Below are positions 1 to 7,864 of a DNA stretch of 64,000 nucleotides, in pieces. This DNA is from CAJXZP01 sp963974475 (GTDB taxonomy: Bacteria; Bacteroidota; Bacteroidia; Flavobacteriales_G; Salibacteraceae): positions 1 to 64,000 of the forward strand of contig CAXBCR010000018.1 in the NCBI GenBank assembly GCA_963974475.1, written 5' to 3'. Below the pieces are notes generated by a model. It saw nothing but the letters and a program-made list of their open reading frames with translations, was not told where the DNA came from and searched no databases. Made by a program: the position numbers and the translations under genes. Within the stretch, counting starts at the first letter, position 1, and every line of letters starts with the position of its first letter.

Positions 1-506
1 AATCATTTCATCATTGAATCATTTCATCATTTCATCATTGAATCATTCTATCATTCCACCATTTCATCATTTCATCATTTTATCATTGAATCATTCTATC
101 ATTTAGCCATTGAATCATTCCACCATTGAATCATTTCATCATTTCATCATTTCATCATTTCATCATCGAATCATTTCATCATTGAATCATTTCATCATTT
201 CATCATTGAATCATTCTATCATTCCACCATTTCATCATTTCATCATTTTATCATTGAATCATTCTATCATTTAGCCATTGAATCATTCCACCATTGAATC
301 ATTTCATCATCGAATCATTCCACCATTGAATCATTTCATCATTTCATCATTTCATCATCGAATCATTTCATCATTGAATCATTGAATCATTGAATCATTG
401 AATCATTGAATCATTTCACCATTGAATCATTTCACCATTGAATCATTTCATCATTGAATCATTCTATCATTTCACCATTGAATCATTTAATCATTGAACT
501 AAAAAA
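1..506. repeat. 8-bp tandem repeat block with 168-bp higher-order period
   Basis: The block is built from 8-bp units of the form ATCATT plus two variable bases (GA, TC, CT, CC), with variants such as ACCATT and AGCCATT. The variant order is itself duplicated: bases 1-142 match 169-310 essentially base for base, a second-order period of 168 bp (21 units). No open frame of note runs through it. It ends at the stop codon of the neighbouring minus-strand gene and begins before the window. Confidence 0.95.
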
Positions 507-872
507 CTACCTATAAGTATTACTCCGAGCTCGAGAAAGAATTTTATTTAATTCGTTAGCTTCTTTTATTAACATTTCGAGTTGGTCGGGCTTTGTAGAA
601 AGAGCGGCATCACGGATTACCTCTAACCAATATTCCGACTCATCTACTTCTTCCACTACAATACTTAATTTGGCAAAGAACTCTTTTTGAGAACGTGCCT
701 TGCAAGTAGCTCTGTAATTTGCTCCGGTAGAACTGGCGGATTTTACTAATTGATAGGTTATTACGGAAGATGCTTTTTTGTTTTTAAGGGAGTCTACAAA
801 TTGAATGGTATCCACACAGAATTTTTTTGTTCTGCGTTTCATATTTTCAATAAATACTTCTTTTTCGTTCAT
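507..872 (-). CDS. four helix bundle protein (S23/IVP family)
   Basis: This 121-residue protein matches the four-helix-bundle family first described from 23S rRNA intervening sequences (TIGR02436 type). The hallmarks are the QLVKSASSTGANYRA stretch (about residues 41-55), the ARSQKEFFAKLSIVVEE stretch and the DESEYWLE signature (about 77-84), followed by a C-terminal helix. Length is normal for the family. Its molecular role is not established; members often sit alone in chromosomes, away from any rRNA gene. Here it stands between two repeat blocks with no partner gene. The start is an ATG at 872 and the stop lies at the edge of the repeat block. Confidence 0.85.
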   Translation of the reverse strand: MNEKEVFIENMKRRTKKFCVDTIQFVDSLKNKKASSVITYQLVKSASSTGANYRATCKARSQKEFFAKLSIVVEEVDESEYWLEVIRDAALSTKPDQLEMLIKEANELNKILSRARSNTYR

Positions 873-1001
873 GAGTTTGATTTATAGATTAGTAAAAGGG
901 AAAAATACATCAATTTCGAATTCTATGAATTCATTCAATCATTTTTTTGTGTTAATTCGAAAATCATTAGCCATAAACGTAGTTTACCATTAACTAATTC
1001 G

Positions 1002-1373
1002 TTTATTAAATCATTAACCAAATCGTATATTAACTCATTCTGTTATTAACTCATTGAATCATTCTATCATTTCAACATTAATCCATTCTTTTATTAACTC
1101 ATTGAATCATTTCAACATTAACTCATTTGTTTTATTAAATCATTAACTCATTGAATCATTAACTCATTCTTTTATTAAATCATTAACCAAATCGTATATT
1201 AACTCATTCTGTTATTAACTCATTGAATCATTCTATCATTTCAACATTAATCCATTCTTTTATTAACTCATTGAATCATTTCAACATTAACTCATTTGTT
1301 TTATTAAATCATTAACTCATTGAATCATTAACTCATTCTTTTATTAAATCATTATCCCATTAAATCATTGTTT
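1002..1373. repeat. second 8-bp repeat block with 169-bp tandem duplication
   Basis: Units are 8 bp ending in CATT or TATT (for example AACTCATT, GAATCATT, CTATCATT, TCAACATT, CTTTTATT). A segment beginning at 1002 is repeated from 1171 with a period of 169 bp and stays identical to about 1354, giving just over two copies. The block is related in unit to the one at 1-506 but has a different variant order. It runs into the 3' end of the LysM gene, whose last codons overlap it. Bases 873-1001 hold only the likely promoter of the upstream small gene. Confidence 0.93.
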
Positions 1374-2798
1374 TAGTAAATCATAAATCTCCAACTTCAT
1401 CCCCGGTGCAATCTTATCTGTACAGCCATTCCATTCCATAATGTTCTCAGCTGAGACCCCAGGAAATTTTTTAGCAATTAGCCATAACGACTCGCCATTT
1501 TTCACGGTATAAATAGTAGGAGTTCCTTTACCTGGTTTGGCTACGGTGGGTTTAGTTTCTATTTTATTGTCGGCTGTTTCAGGGGGTAAGGTGGTTTGTT
1601 CATTTTTAGGGACATAAAGCACCAATTTTTGACCAATATTTATCCGGTCCGATTTCAAGTTATTCCACTGTTTGATATGACTCACTTTTACGTTGTTGTT
1701 TGATGCAATTTTTCCTAAAACATCACCTGATTTCACCGTATATGTTACCGCTTTATACTTTTCTAAATCAGGAATGCCACTCTCCATTTGTTTTTTGAGT
1801 CTAGCTAACTGGTCCGCTTTGCGCTGTTTTTCCTTTTTTTGAAAGGCGATAAAATCCGCGTATTTTTGGTTGAAACTTGCTGCTTTTTCTTTGGGTAAGT
1901 AAAATCGATGACTTGATTTTGGGATAACGGTTTCCCCTACAAAAACCGGATTCATTAATTGTAAGTTTTCAAATGGGATGTTCATGAACTCACTAATAAT
2001 AGCGAAGCTTAACGTATCATTACTAAACACTTCTGTCCATTTAACCGGTGGGGTTGAGGCTACTTTGTAATCAAAATTCTCCATCCAATTTGCCCAAGAT
2101 TTTAGGTATGAAAAATAGCCTTGAACCTCTGGTGATAGGGCGAGGTAAAAAGTAGTTGGGTTCACATCCTCCAATTGATTTAGCGTTTTGTTTACGTAAG
2201 GAATGGAAGTGTAAAATGCGGTAATAACCAACATTTCATTATTCAAATAGTACTGCTGTAAAAACTTCAAATAAGCAATAGACGCCCGAGTGGAGGCCTT
2301 CATGTCATTACGCTCATCGTACCATTGGTTAATTTCTAACCCATATTTGCGTGCATTAACATACGACAGTTGCCAAGCACCTGATTTGTCTCCTAAGTAT
2401 TTTAAATTTGGGTTGTGAGCGCTCATGGTAAGTGGAAGCAATTGGTATTTGGCATCCAAACCCGCTTGCGCAAATAGGGGAGTGTAAATTTTTTCGGCCC
2501 ATAAATGTGATTTTACAACCGAATAAAATAGGCGACAATCGGTATGTATAATTTCTTGTAAAAACTGTTCTTCCGCATTGGGATTAAGAGGGATGGAGTC
2601 CAAAAACGAAAACGAGAATGAGGTAGGTTTGGTCAGTTTAGGTGGGCAATCCAGATTTTTATAAATTTTGGTTTGAAACAGCGCCTGAGCCAATTCTTGC
2701 TGCGCGTTGAGCATAGGAGTGATTCTATTACTCGAAAAATCTTGCCCCAATACAGGATTAATAATGACCCAAATGGTAATAAAATTGAATAGTCTCAT
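1365..2798 (-). CDS. lytic transglycosylase-like protein with two LysM domains, catalytic Glu missing
   Basis: This 477-residue exported protein has an N-terminal hydrophobic signal. A GH23/MltD-type domain spans about residues 95-235, recognised by the GAWQ segment and YGLEINQWYDERNDMKAS. Two LysM peptidoglycan-binding modules follow near residues 349-394 and 427-471. In active relatives the motif is LPLIESxxNP with Glu as the sole acid catalyst; here it reads LPLTMSAHNP, so Glu is replaced by Met125 (codon at 2424-2426). The fold is probably kept but muramidase activity is unlikely. It may act as a peptidoglycan-binding or scaffold protein. It is monocistronic, with a 130-bp upstream gap. 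Confidence 0.85.
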   Translation of the reverse strand: MRLFNFITIWVIINPVLGQDFSSNRITPMLNAQQELAQALFQTKIYKNLDCPPKLTKPTSFSFSFLDSIPLNPNAEEQFLQEIIHTDCRLFYSVVKSHLWAEKIYTPLFAQAGLDAKYQLLPLTMSAHNPNLKYLGDKSGAWQLSYVNARKYGLEINQWYDERNDMKASTRASIAYLKFLQQYYLNNEMLVITAFYTSIPYVNKTLNQLEDVNPTTFYLALSPEVQGYFSYLKSWANWMENFDYKVASTPPVKWTEVFSNDTLSFAIISEFMNIPFENLQLMNPVFVGETVIPKSSHRFYLPKEKAASFNQKYADFIAFQKKEKQRKADQLARLKKQMESGIPDLEKYKAVTYTVKSGDVLGKIASNNNVKVSHIKQWNNLKSDRINIGQKLVLYVPKNEQTTLPPETADNKIETKPTVAKPGKGTPTIYTVKNGESLWLIAKKFPGVSAENIMEWNGCTDKIAPGMKLEIYDLLKQ

Positions 2799-2928
2799 AC
2801 AGAATTGTTACTTCACAAAAATAAGCCTACAAATAGGGAAACCAAGCAATGTTTATAACTGAGGAAAAGTAATTTAACCCATTATTAATGCGTGTAAATG
2901 ATAGCTAAACCAGCCCGAAAAAGACCTG

Positions 2929-3813
2929 TTATTTGGTCAATACCTCAATGGTTTTAGTGTCAATTCCAGCGGTGTAAAAGTACCCTAATGCAAGCACTTC
3001 GTTTTCACCTTGTTTGTACACGTTTCCTTGTATTTCGGCTGGTGGTGCGGCAAATGGACCTCCCACCTGATTTAGTTGTTGATATACTAAAAGTAGATAT
3101 TTAAAATACCGGTACGAAATTCTAATTTGTTCTACTCGAGCATACACTTTCCCATTTGGCGATACATCGGCATATTCTTGAAAGTATTTTTCAGAGAAGC
3201 CAAAAACATCTAGCTCCTTAACTTCTTGGCCATCCACAAACCGGTCTTCTTGAAAAAACAAATCCCCACGTCCGTTTTGATAATCATTGTTCAAATACGT
3301 TTTCCATTGGTAATTATCACCCAATCCTTTCGGTTCCTTTGTGTTTAATTTAATAGTGATTTCACCCGCTTGTGGACCTGGGCCTCCGGGGTTTTTGTTG
3401 ATTTCCGACCATAAGGAATCAATGGGTACAAAAGGCTCCATTATTTCGCTTGCAGAAATGTAATGGGTACCATCTTCCAACCTAATGTCAATTTGGTATT
3501 CCTTTCCTTCGGTACCGGCAAATTTGGTTTCAAATTGAGCCGTTGAATCGTTAAAAACATAGGTAGCGGCAGTGGTTCCGTTTTCTAATAATGCAACGGT
3601 GGCCGATTTATGAATAGCGTAATTAGGTTCCTGGTTGGCAAAGTAATTTTCGATATTACTGAGTTTAACAAACTGAGTCGTGTCCAAGTTACTGATGTAA
3701 CCATCCACGACCAAAACCGGTTGTGGGTCGGCTAAATCTAATTGAATAACATCGGTACATGACGTAAAAGCGATTCCTATAAAACTAAGAAAAATATAAA
3801 TTGAAGTTTTCAT
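2929..3813 (-). CDS. DUF4249 lipoprotein, partner of TonB receptor
   Basis: The protein has 294 residues. It starts with a lipoprotein signal ending in FTSC, so it should be lipidated at Cys19 and sit in the outer membrane or periplasm. The stretch DVIQLDLADPQPVLVVDGYIS directly after the lipobox is typical of DUF4249, a Bacteroidota family usually encoded next to TonB-dependent receptors. The start lies 10 bp after the stop of the receptor gene, so the two form one operon. By analogy with SusD-like partners it may assist ligand capture, but no ligand is known and none can be inferred from the sequence. Confidence 0.85.
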   Translation of the reverse strand: MKTSIYIFLSFIGIAFTSCTDVIQLDLADPQPVLVVDGYISNLDTTQFVKLSNIENYFANQEPNYAIHKSATVALLENGTTAATYVFNDSTAQFETKFAGTEGKEYQIDIRLEDGTHYISASEIMEPFVPIDSLWSEINKNPGGPGPQAGEITIKLNTKEPKGLGDNYQWKTYLNNDYQNGRGDLFFQEDRFVDGQEVKELDVFGFSEKYFQEYADVSPNGKVYARVEQIRISYRYFKYLLLVYQQLNQVGGPFAAPPAEIQGNVYKQGENEVLALGYFYTAGIDTKTIEVLTK

Positions 3814-3823
3814 AATTTCGATA

Positions 3824-6217
3824 TTAAAATGTGAAGTTATAGGTTACAAAAGGAACCGGAATCCCTATAATGGACAATTGTTTTACTTGCGTAAGCGTTG
3901 GATTATCCTTGTCTTGCGTGAAATAAATGGAGTACGGATTTTTTCTTCCATAAACATTATACAAACCAAAGGCTATAGATGATCTCCAAGTACTCTTAGT
4001 GGTTTTAAACTTGTAGGTAGCTGAAATATCTAAACGATGCGTATTAAAAATTCGAGAAGCATTACGAGTTCTATAATCCGGAAGAATTTTGCCATCCCAG
4101 GTATAGCCACCATTCGGATAGGTTGCAGGTCTACCGGTCATAAAAATAAAGTTACCTGATAATTTCCATCTATCGGTTAAATCATACATCCCTACAATCG
4201 ATAAATCGTGGGTTTTATCCCAATTTGTAGGGTATCTATTTCCTTCGTTTATTCCATTTGCGGCAGCGGTATAATCACCGGCTACAAAGCCTTTAACTAC
4301 CATTGTGGTTCTGGATAGGGTGTAAGCAACCCAACCGGTTAATCGGCCTTTTTTCTTGCTAAACATCAACTCTAAACCATACGAGTTTCCATTTCCCGAA
4401 AGTAATTCGGTTTCAAGGTTCTCATTAAGCAATAGTTCGGCTCCGTTTCTGTAATCCAGTAAATTACGCATGTCTTTGTAATAAATTTCAGATGAAAGTT
4501 CGTATTGGTTCTCTTTAAAATTTCGGAAATAACCTAACACATATTGGTCGGCAGTGGCAGGATCCACATAATATCCAGCGGGTTTCCAAATATCAATTGG
4601 AGCAGCAGCAGTGGTGTTACTTACCAAATGCATGTATTGTTTGGTTCGCTGATAACTTGCTTTAATCGATTGCTTTTTATTCACAATATAATTAATAGCC
4701 AATCGGGGTTCAAGTCCGCCAAATTGTGCAACAACCTCATTTTTGTTGTAATGTTTAGTGCCAATAATATCGTCTGCTACGGTAGGAACATCGTACTTAT
4801 ACAAATTGATGTCTTGCTCGCCTACGTTAAAATAATGCGTGTACCGCAGCCCGTATTGAAGCTTTATCTTTTTTGTTACTTCTTGAGAAGCGCCTACATA
4901 CAAACTTGGCATTTTTGCAAATTCATGTTGTACCTCTAAATCTGTAAAGTTGGGATTGTCTCCAAGTCCTTTGATTGCACCCGGTGCAAATTCGTAATTT
5001 TGGTATTCAGCTCCAAAATCGATGGTTAAATTGGTAGAGGCAAAATACGTGAAGTCCACTTTAGCTTCGGCAGTGATTATACGTGCATTCCATTCAAAAG
5101 CTGATGCTCCACTTGGCACACCCAATGAATATCCGTAATCAGAATAAACTCCAGTTAAATTCATAAATAGCTTGTCGCTTATAATGTGATTCCAGCGTAA
5201 ACTACCTGTTGAATTCCCCCATTTCATGGCAAAATCTTCTCCAAATCCAAATACGTCTTTGCCGAAATAACCAGAGGCAAACACCCTGTTTTTATCGTTT
5301 ATTTTCCAGCTTATCTTGGCGTTTAAATCATAGAAATAGGCCGAGTTTCCTTTAAAATCATCACTCAATTGGAGAAATAAATCGGCATACGAACGCCTCC
5401 CAGAAACCAAAAATGAAACCTTGTCTTTTACAATTGGGCCTTCTAATGTTAAACGGCTAAACAACAATCCAATACCGCCCTTTCCAGAGAATTTTTTGTC
5501 ATTTCCATCGCGTTGGCGCACATCCATTACCGATGATAATCTACCTCCATATTTAGAAGGAATCCCGCCTTTATATAAAGTGACATCCTTAATCGCATCC
5601 GGATTAAAAACAGAGAAAAAACCAAATAAATGCGATGAATTATACACGGGTGCTTCATCCAGTAAAATAAGGTTTTGGTCAATGTTTCCACCCCGCACAT
5701 TAAAACCAGATGCGCCTTCACCTACGCTGGTTACTCCGGGTCTTAATTGCAATGATTTAATCACATCGGCTTCTCCTAAAAGTTGCGGAATATCTTTTAT
5801 GGTTTCAATACTTAATTTCTCCACACTCATTTGCGTGTTGGTTACGTTTTGGTCTTCTTTTTCAGCAGAAATTACAAATTCTTGCAAAACCTTGTCCGAT
5901 GAAGTCAAGGTGATGTTTAGGGTTTGTGATTCTTTTAATTGAAAGGAGTCCGAATACGTTTGATACCCAATATATGAAACTTCTATTGTGTAAAAACTTG
6001 GCTCTAAAGTGATGGAGTAAAATCCGTACACATTGGTAATGGATCCCGTTCCTAACTGTTTCACTTTAACAGTGGCGCCAATAAGGTCTTCTCCTGTTGC
6101 TGCATCGGTTATGTAGCCACTAATGGTGACTTTTGATTTTTTGGATTGAGCGATAGCACTCTCTTTAAACCCTACTAAAAGTAGTAGAAGTAATAAAGAC
6201 TGGATGATAGATTTCAT
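3824..6217 (-). CDS. TonB-dependent receptor with N-terminal carboxypeptidase-like domain
   Basis: The protein has 797 residues with a signal peptide ending around AIAQ. A CarboxypepD_reg-like beta-sandwich (about 28-110, VTISGYITDAATGEDLIGATV) comes first, then a plug domain (about 120-240, with RPGVTSVGEGASGFNVRGG and DEAPVYNSSHLFGFFSVF), then a 22-strand-type barrel to the C-terminal VTYNFTF. The terminal aromatic residue fits outer-membrane insertion. This layout is common in Bacteroidota receptors that import siderophores, oligosaccharides or peptides with TonB-ExbBD energy. It is followed after 10 bp by the DUF4249 lipoprotein. No Fur-like box or other clue to the substrate was seen. 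Confidence 0.92.
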   Translation of the reverse strand: MKSIIQSLLLLLLLVGFKESAIAQSKKSKVTISGYITDAATGEDLIGATVKVKQLGTGSITNVYGFYSITLEPSFYTIEVSYIGYQTYSDSFQLKESQTLNITLTSSDKVLQEFVISAEKEDQNVTNTQMSVEKLSIETIKDIPQLLGEADVIKSLQLRPGVTSVGEGASGFNVRGGNIDQNLILLDEAPVYNSSHLFGFFSVFNPDAIKDVTLYKGGIPSKYGGRLSSVMDVRQRDGNDKKFSGKGGIGLLFSRLTLEGPIVKDKVSFLVSGRRSYADLFLQLSDDFKGNSAYFYDLNAKISWKINDKNRVFASGYFGKDVFGFGEDFAMKWGNSTGSLRWNHIISDKLFMNLTGVYSDYGYSLGVPSGASAFEWNARIITAEAKVDFTYFASTNLTIDFGAEYQNYEFAPGAIKGLGDNPNFTDLEVQHEFAKMPSLYVGASQEVTKKIKLQYGLRYTHYFNVGEQDINLYKYDVPTVADDIIGTKHYNKNEVVAQFGGLEPRLAINYIVNKKQSIKASYQRTKQYMHLVSNTTAAAPIDIWKPAGYYVDPATADQYVLGYFRNFKENQYELSSEIYYKDMRNLLDYRNGAELLLNENLETELLSGNGNSYGLELMFSKKKGRLTGWVAYTLSRTTMVVKGFVAGDYTAAANGINEGNRYPTNWDKTHDLSIVGMYDLTDRWKLSGNFIFMTGRPATYPNGGYTWDGKILPDYRTRNASRIFNTHRLDISATYKFKTTKSTWRSSIAFGLYNVYGRKNPYSIYFTQDKDNPTLTQVKQLSIIGIPVPFVTYNFTF

Positions 6218-6328
6218 GCTTAATTATTGGTGAATATTTGCGCGCAAAAATGCGTAGAAAATTTGATTTTCGAATGGATTTTAGGACAAACGGTAATATT
6301 CTGATTTATTACGTTAGAATAAAGATTT

Positions 6329-7810
6329 TTGAATGAAATGTATTTAGTTTGTGAGATGCGCCAATGGTTGAAAATTATTCTAGGTCCTCTGCTCGGTGGA
6401 GTCGTGTTTGTATTACTGCAAAATAGTGTGCAAAACGTAGATATGGCCATTACCGGTGCGGTAGCTGTATGGATGGCTGCATGGTGGATTACCGAGGCAA
6501 TTAACATTTATTTTACGGCCTTAATTCCCATTACTTTTCTTCCGTTTATGGGCGTTATTTCAATGAAAGAATTGGCGCCAGCCTACATGCCCGATATCAT
6601 TTTCTTTTTTATTGGTGGTTTTTTATTGGCCTTTTCATTAGAAAAATGGGATTTGCATAAAAAAATTGCGCTCAAATTAATCTTAGTAATGGGTGATTCG
6701 CCTAAACGAATGTTGTTTGGCTTTATGTTTACCAGTTATTTTTTATCCATGTGGATACTTAATACTGCCGTGGTAATGATGTTGCTGCCTGCAGCACTTG
6801 CTGTGATTTCTCATATTGGATCCAATACGAAAGAAAATGTGTTGGCCACCCCCATTCTTTTGGGCATTGCTTATTCTGCCTCCATTGGCGGAACGGCTAC
6901 GGTTATTGGTACTGCTCCGAATTTATATTTTATGGACTTTTTTAATCAAAACTTTGGCTCCGAAACACCTATCACTTTTGCAAGTTGGTTTTTAGTTGGT
7001 CTCCCAACAAGTGTGGTCTTTTTCGCGGCTACCTATTTGGTGCTGGTTAAGAAATATTTAGCCAAAGAGATTGGTGTTCAGGTTGATATGAAATTCATTA
7101 AAAAGGAATATAAAAACTTAGGGAAAATGACCTATGAACAATGGATGATTGCATTTGTTTTTGGGTTTACAGTGGTTCTTTGGTTTACCGCTAAAGATGT
7201 TTCCATCGGCAGTTTACAATTTAGAGGCTGGACCCATTTATTTCCGGAGCCGAGCCATATCAAGGAAAGCACTATTGCCATGTTGGCTGCATTTGCGCTG
7301 TTTGTTATTCCGGCTAAACATAAAAAAGGGCATTTATTAGATTGGACAGCTGCGAAGAAAATTCCGATTGGGGTAATTTTCCTATTTGGCGGTGGTTTTG
7401 CCATTGCAAAGGTGATTGGACTCACCGGTTTATCCTTGTGGCTCGGAGAAAGTTTAGCGTTCGTAGCAGATTATCCGCCACTGTTAGTGGTGGTTTGTTT
7501 GACTCTTTTTATGACCTTTTTTACTGAATTAACCTCCAATACCGCGTCAACTGTTTTGATGTTACCTATTTTGCTAGCCATTGCCACCAATGTAGATGCA
7601 CATCCAATGCTCATTATGATGCCCGTAATAATGTCGGCTTCATTCGCATTTATGCTACCTGTGGCTACCCCGCCCAACACAATAGTTTACGCAACCGAAA
7701 AATTGAAGATGAAGGACATGGCATCTACTGGATTAATACTCAACTTAATCGGAGTAGCCATTAGTTCCTTTTTTGTATTGGTTTGGGCTAAATGGGTGTA
7801 TGGATTGTAA
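6329..7810 (+). CDS. DASS/SLC13-family sodium:anion symporter
   Basis: This polytopic membrane protein of 493 residues belongs to the divalent anion:sodium symporter family (dicarboxylate, sulfate or phosphate uptake). Both hairpin signatures are present: SMWILNTAVVMMLLP in the N-terminal half and TELTSNTASTVLMLPIL in the C-terminal half, carrying the SNT-type motifs that bind substrate carboxylate and sodium. About eleven hydrophobic segments fit the fold. Substrate cannot be fixed from sequence; di- or tricarboxylate is the most common. The start may be the later ATG at 6356 (MRQW), which gives a more usual N-terminus. It is transcribed divergently from the TonB receptor. Confidence 0.88.
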   Translation: MNEMYLVCEMRQWLKIILGPLLGGVVFVLLQNSVQNVDMAITGAVAVWMAAWWITEAINIYFTALIPITFLPFMGVISMKELAPAYMPDIIFFFIGGFLLAFSLEKWDLHKKIALKLILVMGDSPKRMLFGFMFTSYFLSMWILNTAVVMMLLPAALAVISHIGSNTKENVLATPILLGIAYSASIGGTATVIGTAPNLYFMDFFNQNFGSETPITFASWFLVGLPTSVVFFAATYLVLVKKYLAKEIGVQVDMKFIKKEYKNLGKMTYEQWMIAFVFGFTVVLWFTAKDVSIGSLQFRGWTHLFPEPSHIKESTIAMLAAFALFVIPAKHKKGHLLDWTAAKKIPIGVIFLFGGGFAIAKVIGLTGLSLWLGESLAFVADYPPLLVVVCLTLFMTFFTELTSNTASTVLMLPILLAIATNVDAHPMLIMMPVIMSASFAFMLPVATPPNTIVYATEKLKMKDMASTGLILNLIGVAISSFFVLVWAKWVYGL

Positions 7811-7864
7811 CATTTCAGCTACCTTCTAAAAATTTGAATGGTTTAAAGGTGATAATAGCATAAG

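Noticed and set aside
1..506. CRISPR-like array
   Set aside because: Units are 8 bp and without unique spacers; it is a simple degenerate tandem repeat with longer-period duplication.
805..993. 62-residue plus-strand frame
   Set aside because: Antisense to the start of the four helix bundle gene and its promoter; no protein-like composition.
6220..6507. 95-residue minus-strand frame
   Set aside because: Shadow of the DASS transporter start and the upstream region; no signal, motif or conserved composition.
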